From Sinorhizobium fredii USDA 205 (GTDB lineage: Bacteria; Pseudomonadota; Alphaproteobacteria; Rhizobiales; Rhizobiaceae), in NCBI RefSeq assembly GCF_001461695.1, contig NZ_AUTC01000150.1, forward strand, positions 1-38,490: a stretch of 38,490 bases of DNA, given 5' to 3'. The notes beneath the pieces are model-generated. The model was not told where the DNA came from and did not search any database. It worked only from the letters and a program-made list of their open reading frames with translations. Both the position numbers and the translations under genes were made by a program. Every line of letters starts with the position of its first letter. Position 1 is the first letter of the stretch. Below, one piece after another: positions 15,105 to 23,830 of this stretch.

Positions 15105-16052
15105 ATGAAACCACACGAAACCACAATGGACGCCGGCGCGCTCAAGCGCCCTCGCCGCTGGCATATCCTCGTCTTTCTGCTGCCGGCTCTGATCGTCTAC
15201 ACGGCGGTGATGATCCTGCCGCTGATCGAGACGCTGCGGCAGTCCTTCTACAACACCGTCGACGGCCAGTATGGCTTCGTGGGCCTCAGCAATTTCAAGG
15301 TGCTGTTCGGCGACCCCCGCTGGGCGGCGGACTTCTGGAACGCGCTCAGGAACAACTTCGTCTTCTTCCTGATCCACATGGTGGTGCAGAACCCGATCGG
15401 CATCGCGCTCGCCGCCATGCTGTCGATCCCGAAGCTGCGCTTCAGCGCCTTCTACCGGACGTGGATCTTCCTGCCGACGCTCTTGTCCTTCGTCATCGTC
15501 GGCTTCATCTGGAAGCTGATCCTCTCGCCGATCTGGGGCGTGGCGCCCTTTCTCATGGACCTCGTCGGCCTAAAGTGGCTGTTCGCGCCCTGGCTCGGCA
15601 GGCCCGATTCAGCGCTGATCGCCGTCTCGCTGATCTCGGTCTGGCAATATGTCGGCATCCCGATGATGCTGATCTATGCGGCCCTGCTCAACATTCCCGA
15701 CGAAGTGATCGAGGCGGCCGAACTCGACGGCGTCACCGGCTGGAGCCAGTTCTGGAAGATCAAGCTGCCGCTGATCCTGCCGGCGATCGGCATCATCTCG
15801 ATCCTGACCTTCGTCGGCAACTTCAACGCCTTCGACCTGATCTACACGGTGCAGGGGGCGCTGGCCGGCCCGGACAAGTCGACGGACATTCTCGGCACGC
15901 TGCTCTACCGCACCTTCTTCGGGTTCCAGCTCCAGCTCGGCGACCGGTCGATGGGCGCGACGATCGCAGCGATCATGTTCCTGATCATCCTGGCCGGCGT
16001 GTCGCTCTATCTCTTCGCCATCCAGCGCCGCATGCGCCGCTACCAGTTCTGA
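15105..16052 (+). CDS. ABC sugar transporter, permease (MalF type)
   Basis: A CUT1 inner-membrane permease with six predicted spans. An N-terminal span (ILVFLLPALIVYTAVMILPLIETL) is followed by the five-span BPD_transp_1 core. The cytoplasmic EAA loop reads EAAELDGVTGWSQFWKIKLP, which docks on the ATPase. The start is uncertain. ATG 15105 gives 315 residues with AGAGG just upstream; ATG 15069 (327 residues) or 15126 (308 residues) are also in frame and none has an ideal ribosome site. It ends 12 nt before the second permease, whose GGGGAGA site lies in the gap. Confidence 0.9.
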   Translation: MKPHETTMDAGALKRPRRWHILVFLLPALIVYTAVMILPLIETLRQSFYNTVDGQYGFVGLSNFKVLFGDPRWAADFWNALRNNFVFFLIHMVVQNPIGIALAAMLSIPKLRFSAFYRTWIFLPTLLSFVIVGFIWKLILSPIWGVAPFLMDLVGLKWLFAPWLGRPDSALIAVSLISVWQYVGIPMMLIYAALLNIPDEVIEAAELDGVTGWSQFWKIKLPLILPAIGIISILTFVGNFNAFDLIYTVQGALAGPDKSTDILGTLLYRTFFGFQLQLGDRSMGATIAAIMFLIILAGVSLYLFAIQRRMRRYQF

Positions 16053-16064
16053 GGGGAGACCAGG

Positions 16065-16904
16065 ATGTCGAAAGCAAGAACCTCGTTCGCCCGGACCGGC
16101 GCCGTCCATTTCGCGTTGATCGCCTATACGCTTGTGGCGCTGTTCCCGGTGTTCCTGACGATCGCCAACTCGTTCAAGAGCCGCAACGCGATCTTCCGCG
16201 AGCCGCTCGCCTTCCCGACGCCCGAGAGCTTCAGCCTGATCGGCTACGAGACGGTGCTGAAGCAGGGTGACTTCGTCGGCTATTTCCAGAACAGCGTCGT
16301 CGTAACCGTCGTATCGATCGCTCTCGTGCTGCTGTTCGGTGCCATGGCCGCCTTCGCTCTCTCCGAATACCGGTTCCGCGGCAACACGCTGATGGGCCTC
16401 TATCTGGCGCTCGGCATCATGATCCCGATCCGGCTAGGCACCGTGGCGATCCTGCAGGGCATGGTGGCGACGAACCTCGTCAACACGCTGACGGCGCTGA
16501 TCCTCGTCTATACGGCGCAGGGCCTGCCGCTTGCCGTCTTCATCCTGTCGGAATTCATGCGCACGGTCTCGGACGACCTGAAGAACGCCGGCCGCATCGA
16601 CGGGCTGTCGGAATACGCGATCTTCTTCCGGCTGGTGCTGCCGCTGGTGCGGCCGGCCATGGCGACGGTGGCCGTCTTCACGATGATCCCGATCTGGAAC
16701 GACTTGTGGTTCCCGCTGATCCTGGCGCCGGCCGAAACGACGAAGACCGTGACGCTCGGCTCGCAGATCTTCATCGGGCAGTTCGTCACCAACTGGAACG
16801 CGGTTCTTTCGGCCCTGTCGCTGGCAATCTTCCCGGTGCTCGTCCTCTACGTCATCTTCTCGCGGCAGCTGATCCGCGGCATCACGGCAGGAGCGGTCAA
16901 ATGA
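16065..16904 (+). CDS. ABC sugar transporter, permease (MalG type)
   Basis: A 279-residue CUT1 permease, partner of the preceding gene. An N-terminal span (HFALIAYTLVALFPVFLTI) is followed by the MalG hallmark NSFKSRNAIF. The EAA loop is NAGRIDGLSEYAIFFRLVLP, with Asn instead of the first Glu, as is common in MalG homologues. A final span ends VIFSRQLIRGITAGAVK. The start follows GAGGGGAG. The stop codon overlaps the oxidoreductase start (ATGA at 16901-16904). Confidence 0.94.
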   Translation: MSKARTSFARTGAVHFALIAYTLVALFPVFLTIANSFKSRNAIFREPLAFPTPESFSLIGYETVLKQGDFVGYFQNSVVVTVVSIALVLLFGAMAAFALSEYRFRGNTLMGLYLALGIMIPIRLGTVAILQGMVATNLVNTLTALILVYTAQGLPLAVFILSEFMRTVSDDLKNAGRIDGLSEYAIFFRLVLPLVRPAMATVAVFTMIPIWNDLWFPLILAPAETTKTVTLGSQIFIGQFVTNWNAVLSALSLAIFPVLVLYVIFSRQLIRGITAGAVK

Positions 16905-17965
16905 GTTCTTCCGCAAATCCGATCCGCGTGCTTGTCGCCGGTCTCGGCAATATGGGACGCAGCCATGCGCTTGCCTATCACGAGAACCCGGGCTTCGAGA
17001 TCGCCGGCCTCGTCAACCGCTCGAAGGTCGCGCTGCCGGAGGCACTTTCCGGCTACGGGATCCTGCCTTCCTTTCCGGAGGCGCTGCTCGAACTCCGGCC
17101 GGAGCTCTGCTCGATCAACACCTATTCGGACAGCCACGCGGCCTATGCGGTGACGGCGATGGAGGCCGGCTGCCATGTCTTCGTCGAGAAGCCGTTGGCA
17201 ACGACCGTCGCCGACGCGGAACGCGTCGTCGCCTGCGCCCGGGCCAACGGCCGCAAGCTCATCATCGGCTATATCCTGCGCCACCATCCGTCCTGGATGC
17301 GGCTGATCGGCGAGGCGCGCAAGCTGGGTCCGCCCTATGTGTTCCGCATGAACCTGAACCAGCAGTCGAGCGGGCAAACCTGGGCGACGCACAAGTCGCT
17401 GATGCAGACGACCGCGCCGATCGTCGATTGCGGCGTCCACTATGTCGACGTTATGTGCCAGATCACCGACGCCAAACCCGTCGAGGTGCGCGGCATGGGC
17501 CTGAGGCTCTCGAACGAGATCGCCGCCGACATGTACAATTACGGCCACCTGCAGGTGATCTTCGAGGACGGCTCGGTCGGCTGGTACGAGGCCGGCTGGG
17601 GGCCGATGATCTCCGAGACCGCCTTCTTCGTGAAGGACGTGATCTCGCCGAACGGATCGGTCTCGATCGTCATGGACCAGGGCGCCAAGTCCGACGACAT
17701 CGACGTGCACACCAAGACCGCCGTCATCCGCCTGCACAGCGCGGCGACCGGTCCGGAGGGGCGTTTTGTCAAGCCCGACGAGGACCTTGAGATGGAAGGC
17801 GAGCCGGGCCATCAGGACCTCTGCGACCGCGAGCAGGCCTTCGTGCTCAAGGCCATTCGCGAAAACATCAATCTCGACCGGCACATGGACGATGCGGTGC
17901 AGTCGCTCCGCATCTGCCTGGCGGCGGACGAAAGCGTTCGCACCGGCAAGCCGGTCAAGCTTTAA
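16901..17965 (+). CDS. Gfo/Idh/MocA family oxidoreductase
   Basis: A 354-residue NAD(P)-dependent sugar-type dehydrogenase. The Rossmann start is VLVAGLGNMGRSHALAYHENPGF (residues ~9-31). The cofactor/active-site strand is CHVFVEKPLATTVADAE, with the conserved Glu-Lys-Pro. The C-terminal GFO domain contains VDCGVHYVDVMCQI with the usual catalytic-region His. The gene overlaps the permease gene by four bases and sits between permease and ATPase, so it belongs to this transport operon. A plausible role is oxidation or epimerisation of the transported sugar or its anhydro form. The substrate is unknown, and no homologue with the same neighbours can be confirmed from here. Confidence 0.92.
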   Translation: MSSSANPIRVLVAGLGNMGRSHALAYHENPGFEIAGLVNRSKVALPEALSGYGILPSFPEALLELRPELCSINTYSDSHAAYAVTAMEAGCHVFVEKPLATTVADAERVVACARANGRKLIIGYILRHHPSWMRLIGEARKLGPPYVFRMNLNQQSSGQTWATHKSLMQTTAPIVDCGVHYVDVMCQITDAKPVEVRGMGLRLSNEIAADMYNYGHLQVIFEDGSVGWYEAGWGPMISETAFFVKDVISPNGSVSIVMDQGAKSDDIDVHTKTAVIRLHSAATGPEGRFVKPDEDLEMEGEPGHQDLCDREQAFVLKAIRENINLDRHMDDAVQSLRICLAADESVRTGKPVKL

Positions 17966-17981
17966 CCCAAGAGGGCGACAC

Positions 17982-18992
17982 GTGGGATCACTGCAACTCA
18001 AATCCATCCGCAAGGCCTATGGCGGCCATGAGGTGCTGAAGGGCATCGACCTCGAGGTGAAGGACGGCGAATTCGTCATCTTCGTCGGCCCCTCCGGCTG
18101 CGGAAAGTCCACCCTCCTCCGGACCATTGCCGGCCTCGAGGACGCGACCTCCGGCAGCGTGCAGATCGACGGCGTCGAAGTCGGCCATGTCGCACCCGCC
18201 AAGCGCGGCATCGCCATGGTCTTCCAGTCCTATGCGCTCTATCCGCACCTGACGGTAAAGGACAATATGGGCCTCGGGCTGAAACAGGCCGGCGTGCCGA
18301 AACCCGAGATTGAGGAGAAGGTCGGCAAGGCGGCCGGCATGCTGTCGCTGGAACCCTATCTTGCGCGCCGCCCCGCCGAGCTTTCCGGCGGGCAGCGCCA
18401 GCGCGTCGCGATCGGCCGCGCCATCGTGCGCGAACCGAAGCTCTTCCTCTTCGACGAGCCCTTGTCGAACCTCGACGCGGCGCTGCGCGTCAATACGCGG
18501 CTGGAAATCGCCCGGCTGCATCGCAGCCTTCAGGCAACGATGATCTATGTCACCCACGACCAGGTCGAGGCGATGACGCTCGCCGACAAGATCGTCGTCC
18601 TGAACGGGGGCCGCATCGAGCAGGTCGGCTCGCCGATGGAACTCTACAACCGTCCCGCCAATCTCTTCGTCGCCGGCTTCATCGGCTCGCCGCAGATGAA
18701 TTTCATCGACGGCGACAGGTTCGGCGACGGTGAGGCAAAGACGGTCGGCATCCGTCCCGAGCATATCGGCCTGTCGCGCGACGGCGGCGACTGGAAGGCG
18801 AAGGTGATCCATGTCGAGCATCTCGGCGCCGACACCATCGTCTATCTCGAATCCGATGAGGTCGGACCGCTCACGGTGCGGCTGTTCGGCGAACACCGCT
18901 ATGCGGCCGACGACGTCGTACACGCCACCCCGGTGATCGGCGGCATGCACCGCTTCGACACCGATGGCCGGGTGATCAATTCCGGGCAGTAG
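17982..18992 (+). CDS. ABC sugar transporter, ATP-binding protein (MalK/UgpC type)
   Basis: A 336-residue CUT1 ATPase that energises the two permeases. Walker A is GPSGCGKST (36-44), the Q-loop lies in FQSYALYPH, the signature is LSGGQRQR (134-141), Walker B is LFLFDEP (154-160) and the switch is His192 in YVTHDQ. Residues ~240-336 form the TOBE/OB regulatory domain (VGIRPEHIGLSR). The start is GTG 17982 after AGAGGG, in a 16-nt gap behind the oxidoreductase. It is the last gene of the operon; a large inverted repeat follows. Confidence 0.95.
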   Translation: MGSLQLKSIRKAYGGHEVLKGIDLEVKDGEFVIFVGPSGCGKSTLLRTIAGLEDATSGSVQIDGVEVGHVAPAKRGIAMVFQSYALYPHLTVKDNMGLGLKQAGVPKPEIEEKVGKAAGMLSLEPYLARRPAELSGGQRQRVAIGRAIVREPKLFLFDEPLSNLDAALRVNTRLEIARLHRSLQATMIYVTHDQVEAMTLADKIVVLNGGRIEQVGSPMELYNRPANLFVAGFIGSPQMNFIDGDRFGDGEAKTVGIRPEHIGLSRDGGDWKAKVIHVEHLGADTIVYLESDEVGPLTVRLFGEHRYAADDVVHATPVIGGMHRFDTDGRVINSGQ

Positions 18993-19033
18993 CAGAATCT
19001 ACCTGACTCTCGCGAAATCGGCTCGCGTCGATA

Positions 19034-19191
19034 CCCCTCCCCAACCCCTCCCCACAAGGGGAAGGGGCTTGCGATGCCGCGCCCGCTTCCTTCATGTCTC
19101 ATCGGATTGGAATCCTCGGATGTTGAAGATGACGTTGGGCGGGGCGGCGGGTGCGAGCCCCTCCCCCTTGTGGGGAGGGGTTGGAGAGGGG
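19034..19191. repeat. 36-bp inverted repeat pair (RIME/REP-like)
   Basis: The left arm 19034-19069 begins CCCCTCCCCAACCCCTCC. The right arm 19156-19191 is its reverse complement with 34 of 36 positions matching. The arms enclose ~86 nt. G/C-homopolymer palindromes like this are widespread between rhizobial genes. Here the repeat closes the sugar ABC operon and may act as a transcript-stabilising or terminating structure. No transposase is linked to it. Confidence 0.8.
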
Positions 19192-19310
19192 TCACGCGCC
19201 ATCACAACTGCGTGAACAGAAAGCAGCAGCAAACCCAAAGGCACTGCCACTGCTGGCTTTCTTGCCCAACATTCTGCCGCGGCGATCCGGGTTGCGCCCC
19301 GGCGGAAATT

Positions 19311-19334
19311 AACATACATTCCTGTTTGTATATT
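19311..19334. promoter_or_regulatory. Putative TetR-family operator upstream of smeA
   Basis: AACATACATTCC / TGTTTGTATATT is an imperfect palindrome with ATACA...TGTAT half sites, similar in style to AcrR operators. It lies ~100 nt before the efflux genes in an A/T-rich patch that is the best promoter candidate. The presumed ligand is the TetR protein encoded downstream of the pump. Confidence 0.5.
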
Positions 19335-19433
19335 AGCTTTCCGGTATCTTCCCCCGATTCCGGCTTTGCTCCATCTCCCTGACGGACCGCGCGGCAGACG
19401 CCGCGGGCGGTCCTTTGCATATTGGACATTGCG

Positions 19434-20636
19434 ATGCATATGACCCGACCGATACTGGCCGCCTCGCTGGCAACCGTGCTCTTTCTCGCCGGCTGCCAGA
19501 AGAACGAAGAGCAGGCAGCCGCCCCGGCCTTTCCCCCGGCCGCGGTCGCCGTTTTCACCACGGCGGCGGAACCCTTGCCGATCACCAACGAGCTGCCAGG
19601 GCGCATCACGCCGACGCGGATCGCCGAGGTTCGGCCGCGCGTCTCGGGCATCGTCGTCGAACGGGTCTTCGAGCAGGGCACGATGGTCAAGGAAGGCGAC
19701 GTGCTCTACCGGATCGACCCGGCGCCGTTCCAGGTCAAGGTCGACAGCGCCGCAGCGACGCTGAAGCGGGCGCTTGCCGTGCGCGACCAGGCCAAGCAGA
19801 CCGCCGACCGGCAGTCGCGCCTCAAGGAAGCGCAGGTCACGGCCCTCCAGCAATATGACGACGCGATAGCAACGCTCGCCCAGGCCGAGGCCGATATCGG
19901 CATTGCCGAGGCCGGCCTCGCGGAAGCGAAGCTCAACCTTCAATACGCCGATGTGACTGCGCCGATCAGCGGCCGCATCGGCCGGGCGCTGATCACCGAA
20001 GGTGCGCTCGTCAGCACTACCGGCTCGGAAAACCTGGCAACGATCCAGCAGCTCAACCCGATCTATGCCGACTTCACCCAGTCGGCGACCGACCTGATCC
20101 GACTGCGCAAGGCGCTGCAGGATGGCCAGCTCATCAGCGGCAAGAACGAAGCGGAGGTCAAGCTCATCCTCGACGACGGCACGCCCTATGGCCTGGAAGG
20201 CCGGCTGCTCTTTTCCGAGGCGGCGGTCGATGCGACGACAGGCCAGGTGACGCTGCGCGGCGAGTTTCCCAACCCCAACAACGACCTGCTGCCGGGAATG
20301 TATGTGCGGGTGCAGATCCAGCAGGGGCTGGAGAAGGACGCCATCACCGTTCCGCAGCAGGCCGTGCAGCGCAACAATGCCGGCCAGTCCCAGGTCTATG
20401 TCGTCACCGCCGACAAGAAGGTCGAGTTCCGCAACGTCACGCTCGGCCGCACTGTCGGCGAGCGCTGGCAGGTCGCCTCCGGCCTCAAGGCCGGTGAAAA
20501 GGTGATCGTCGAAGGCTTCCAGAAGATCGGTCCCGGCGCCCCGGTCGAACCCACCGATTGGAAGCCGGGCGCCAAGCCCGGCGCCGAACAGCAGAGCGCA
20601 GCGGCCGGCGACAAGTCCGCCACCGCAGTGAAGTGA
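19434..20636 (+). CDS. smeA: RND efflux periplasmic adaptor (SmeA/MexE-like)
   Basis: A membrane-fusion protein linking the RND pump to an outer-membrane channel. The 400-residue lipoprotein precursor has lipobox LFLAGC near residues 14-20. A beta-barrel/lipoyl half motif (PGRITPTRIAEVRPRVSGIV) and a coiled-coil hairpin (~95-175, rich in AEADIGIAEAGLAEAKL) follow. The second lipoyl half is VTAPISGRIGRALITEGALV, and the membrane-proximal domain ends EKVIVEGFQKIGPG. The start at ATG 19434 has a weak upstream TTGGA; ATG 19440 is an alternative. Ten bases separate it from the pump gene. No outer-membrane channel gene is present in the window, so a shared TolC is expected. Confidence 0.93.
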   Translation: MHMTRPILAASLATVLFLAGCQKNEEQAAAPAFPPAAVAVFTTAAEPLPITNELPGRITPTRIAEVRPRVSGIVVERVFEQGTMVKEGDVLYRIDPAPFQVKVDSAAATLKRALAVRDQAKQTADRQSRLKEAQVTALQQYDDAIATLAQAEADIGIAEAGLAEAKLNLQYADVTAPISGRIGRALITEGALVSTTGSENLATIQQLNPIYADFTQSATDLIRLRKALQDGQLISGKNEAEVKLILDDGTPYGLEGRLLFSEAAVDATTGQVTLRGEFPNPNNDLLPGMYVRVQIQQGLEKDAITVPQQAVQRNNAGQSQVYVVTADKKVEFRNVTLGRTVGERWQVASGLKAGEKVIVEGFQKIGPGAPVEPTDWKPGAKPGAEQQSAAAGDKSATAVK

Positions 20637-20646
20637 GAGCCTACCC

Positions 20647-23600
20647 ATGCCCAGTTTCTTCATAGACAGGCCGATCTTCGCCTGGGTGGTGGCGATCTTT
20701 ATCATGGTCGCCGGCATCATCGCCATTCCGCTGCTGCCCGTGTCGCAATATCCGGACGTCGCGCCGCCGCAGATCTCGATCAACACCACCTATCCCGGCG
20801 CCTCGTCGCAGGACACCTATCAGAGCGTCACGCGGCTGATCGAGGATGAGCTGAACGGCGTCGAGGGGCTGCTTTACTTCGAATCGACTTCGAGTGCGTC
20901 CGGCTCAGTAGAGATCAACGCCACCTTCGCCCCGGGCACCGACCCCAGCCAAGCCTCCGTCGACATCCAGAACCGGGTACAGCGCGTCGAGCCGCGGCTG
21001 CCCGATTCGGTGAAGCAGCAGGGCGTCCAGGTGGACGAAGCCGGTTCCGGCTTCCTGCTGATCATCTCGCTCACCTCGACCGACGGGTCGATGGACGCGA
21101 TCGCCCTCGGTGACTACTTAAGCCGCAACGTCTTGAGCGAAATCCAGCGCGTGCCCGGCGTCGGCCGCGCCCAGATGTTCGCGACCGAGCGCTCGATGCG
21201 AGTCTGGCTCGATCCGGACAAGATGCTCGGCCTCAATCTGACTGCCGCCGACGTAACCGCGGCGGTGCAGGCGCAGAACGCCCAGATCGCCTCCGGCTCG
21301 ATCGGCGCCCAGCCGAACCCGATCACCCAGCAGATCAGCGCCCCGGTGGTGATCAAGGGCCAGCTTTCGTCGCCCGAGGAATTCGGCGCCATCGTGCTTC
21401 GGGCCAACGCCGACGGCTCCGCCGTCAGGCTGCGCGACGTCGCCCGCATCGAGATCGGCGGCGAGAGCTATTCGTTCTCGACGCGCCTCAACGGCAAGCC
21501 TTCGGCCGCCATCGCCGTGCAGCTGTCGCCGAGCGGCAATGCAATCTCGACCTCGGAGGCGATCAAAGCGCGCATGGACGAGCTCGCCGAGTTCTTCCCG
21601 CCGGGGCTCGAATATTCCGTTCCCTACGACACCTCGCCCTTCGTCGCCGTGTCGATCCAGAAGGTGGTGGAGACACTCGTCGAAGCGGTCGCACTCGTCT
21701 TCCTGGTGATGTTCCTGTTCCTGCAAAACATCCGCTACACGATCATCCCGACGCTGGTCGTGCCGGTCGCCCTGCTCGGCACCTGCGCGGTCATGCTGGC
21801 GATGGGCTTCTCCATCAATGTGCTCACCATGTTCGGCATGGTGCTGGCGATCGGCATCCTCGTCGACGACGCAATCATCGTCGTCGAGAACGTCGAACGG
21901 ATCATGTCGGAGGAGGGGCTGACGCCGAAGGAGGCGACCCGCAAGGCGATGAAGCAGATCACCGGCGCGGTGATCGGCATCACGCTGGTGCTCGCCTCGG
22001 TGTTCATTCCGATGGCCTTCTTCCCGGGCGCCGTCGGCGTGATCTATCGCCAGTTCAGCCTCACCATGGTGGTATCGATCCTGTTCTCGGCGTTCCTTGC
22101 CCTGTCGCTGACGCCGGCGCTCTGCGCCAGCTTCCTGAAACAGGTTCCGAAGGGTCATCACCACGCCAAGCGCGGCTTCTTCGGCTGGTTCAACCGCAGC
22201 TTCGACCGGACATCGCGCGGCTATACCGGCATGGTCGGGCGCCTGGTGACGCGGGCCGGCCGCTTCATGATCATCTACCTGGCGCTGCTCGGCGGGCTCG
22301 CCTGGGCCTTTATGCAGCTTCCCTCGTCCTTCCTGCCGGACGAGGACCAGGGCTTCGTCATCGTCATGATGCAGTTGCCGTCGGAAGCCACCGGAAACCG
22401 AACGACCGAGGTCATCGAACAGGCGGAGCATATTTTCGGCCAGGAGCCGGCGGTCGACACGATCGTCGCGATCAACGGCTTCTCCTTCTTCGGCACCGGC
22501 CAGAACGCGGGCCTCGCCTTCGTGACGCTCAAGGACTGGAGCGAACGAGACGCGGACAACGCCGCCCAGTCGATCGCCGGACGCGCGACGATGGCGATGG
22601 GCCAGATCAAGGACGCGATCAGCTTCGCGCTGTCGCCGCCGGCGATCCAGGGCCTCGGCACCACCGGCGGCTTCTCCTTCCGCCTGCAGGATCGCGCCGG
22701 GCTCGGGGAAACGGCACTTGCCGAGGCGCGCGACCAGCTTCTCGGCCTTGCCTCCCAAAGCAAGGTCGTGACCGGCGTCCGCTTCGAGGGCATGCCCGAT
22801 GCGGCGCAGGTCAGCGTCAACATCGACCGCGAGAAGGCCAACACCTTCGGCGTCACCTTTGCCGACATCAACTCGACGATCTCGACCAATCTCGGCTCGT
22901 CCTATGTGAACGACTTCCCGAATGCCGGACGCATGCAGCGCGTCACGGTGCAGGCGGACGAGGGCCAACGCATGCAGACGGCCGATCTCTTGAACCTCAA
23001 TGTCCGCAATTCGAACGGCGGCATGGTTCCTCTGTCGGCCTTCGCCAGCATCGAATGGGTCAAGGCGCCGACGCAGACGGTCGGCTATAACGGCTATCCG
23101 GCGGTTCGCATCAGCGGCGAGGCGGCGCCCGGCTACTCCTCCGGCGATGCGATCGCCGAGATGGAGCGGCTGGTGGCCCAGCTCCCGCCGGGCTTCGGCT
23201 ATGAATGGACCGGACAATCGCTGCAGGAAATCCAGTCGGGCTCTCAGGCGCCGCTCTTGATCGCGCTCTCCTGCCTGCTCGTCTTCCTGTGCCTGGCGGC
23301 GCTTTACGAGAGCTGGTCCATTCCGGTCGCGGTCATCATGGTCGTGCCGCTCGGCGTCATCGGTGCGGTGCTGGCGGTGATGATGCGCGACATGCCGAAC
23401 GACGTCTATTTCAAGGTCGGCCTGATCGCCATCATCGGGCTCTCGGCGAAGAACGCCATCCTGATCATCGAGTTCGCCAAGGAACTGCGCGAACAGGGCA
23501 AGTCGCTGATCGACGCGACGCTCGAAGCCGTGCACTTACGCTTCCGGCCTATCCTGATGACCTCGCTTGCCTTCACGCTCGGCGTCTTGCCGCTGGCGAT

Positions 23601-23781
23601 CGCGACCGGCGCAAGCTCCGGCAGCCAGCGCGCCATCGGCACCGGCGTCATGGGCGGGATGATCTCGGCGACCGTGCTGGCGATCTTCTTCGTGCCGGTG
23701 TTCTTCGTGTTCGTCATGAAGATCTTCGAGCGCAGAAAAGCAACGCGGGCCGCATCCGAGAGCGCCACTCCCGCTGAATGA
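20647..23781 (+). CDS. smeB: RND multidrug efflux transporter (SmeB/AcrB-like)
   Basis: A 1044-residue inner-membrane proton/drug antiporter of the HAE-1 family. It has the twelve-span duplicated layout: the first span is FIDRPIFAWVVAIFIMVAG, followed by large periplasmic loops. The proton-relay aspartates in the fourth span are Asp407/Asp408 (GILVDDAIIVVENVER), exactly the AcrB numbers. The second-half counterpart contains LIAIIGLSAKNAILIIEFAK with the relay Lys. FFPGAVGVIYRQFS and FLPDEDQG are further family marks. Length and motifs indicate an intact pump. From my recollection of S. meliloti, the adaptor, pump and TetR genes correspond to smeA, smeB and smeR. Confidence 0.96.
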   Translation: MPSFFIDRPIFAWVVAIFIMVAGIIAIPLLPVSQYPDVAPPQISINTTYPGASSQDTYQSVTRLIEDELNGVEGLLYFESTSSASGSVEINATFAPGTDPSQASVDIQNRVQRVEPRLPDSVKQQGVQVDEAGSGFLLIISLTSTDGSMDAIALGDYLSRNVLSEIQRVPGVGRAQMFATERSMRVWLDPDKMLGLNLTAADVTAAVQAQNAQIASGSIGAQPNPITQQISAPVVIKGQLSSPEEFGAIVLRANADGSAVRLRDVARIEIGGESYSFSTRLNGKPSAAIAVQLSPSGNAISTSEAIKARMDELAEFFPPGLEYSVPYDTSPFVAVSIQKVVETLVEAVALVFLVMFLFLQNIRYTIIPTLVVPVALLGTCAVMLAMGFSINVLTMFGMVLAIGILVDDAIIVVENVERIMSEEGLTPKEATRKAMKQITGAVIGITLVLASVFIPMAFFPGAVGVIYRQFSLTMVVSILFSAFLALSLTPALCASFLKQVPKGHHHAKRGFFGWFNRSFDRTSRGYTGMVGRLVTRAGRFMIIYLALLGGLAWAFMQLPSSFLPDEDQGFVIVMMQLPSEATGNRTTEVIEQAEHIFGQEPAVDTIVAINGFSFFGTGQNAGLAFVTLKDWSERDADNAAQSIAGRATMAMGQIKDAISFALSPPAIQGLGTTGGFSFRLQDRAGLGETALAEARDQLLGLASQSKVVTGVRFEGMPDAAQVSVNIDREKANTFGVTFADINSTISTNLGSSYVNDFPNAGRMQRVTVQADEGQRMQTADLLNLNVRNSNGGMVPLSAFASIEWVKAPTQTVGYNGYPAVRISGEAAPGYSSGDAIAEMERLVAQLPPGFGYEWTGQSLQEIQSGSQAPLLIALSCLLVFLCLAALYESWSIPVAVIMVVPLGVIGAVLAVMMRDMPNDVYFKVGLIAIIGLSAKNAILIIEFAKELREQGKSLIDATLEAVHLRFRPILMTSLAFTLGVLPLAIATGASSGSQRAIGTGVMGGMISATVLAIFFVPVFFVFVMKIFERRKATRAASESATPAE

Positions 23782-23789
23782 AGCGTAAT

Positions 23790-23817
23790 GACGGCCCGCG
23801 CTCACCGGCGGGCCGTC
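23790..23817 (+). terminator. Hairpin after the RND pump gene
   Basis: A perfect 10-bp stem GACGGCCCGC (23790-23799) / GCGGGCCGTC (23808-23817) with an 8-nt loop lies nine bases past the smeB stop. It is followed by TCCTGCCTGTTTCC rather than a clean T-run. It may be a partial terminator that lets some transcription reach the downstream regulator. Confidence 0.6.
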
Positions 23818-23830
23818 TCCTGCCTGTTTC

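Larger units (their letters stand above)
18993..19433. other. Intergenic region: inverted repeat plus efflux promoter area
   Basis: About 440 nt without a supported gene. It contains a 36-bp inverted repeat pair (19034-19069 and 19156-19191) and, closer to smeA, a palindromic operator candidate (19311-19334). The long minus-strand reading frame crossing it is antisense to smeA/smeB and shows no family resemblance. Confidence 0.6.

Noticed and set aside
19034..19191. Inverted repeats as ends of an insertion sequence
   Set aside because: Only ~86 nt lie between the arms, with no transposase and no visible target duplication; a rhizobial palindromic repeat fits better.
19092..20789. A 565-codon minus-strand frame over the repeat region and smeA
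   Set aside because: Antisense to smeA with no motifs; its end is just the GC-rich inverted repeat read as codons.
21118..23535. An 805-codon minus-strand open frame opposite the RND pump gene
   Set aside because: Shadow of smeB: composition is Arg/His/Asp-rich, no domain is recognisable, and the plus strand has a full-length AcrB-type protein.
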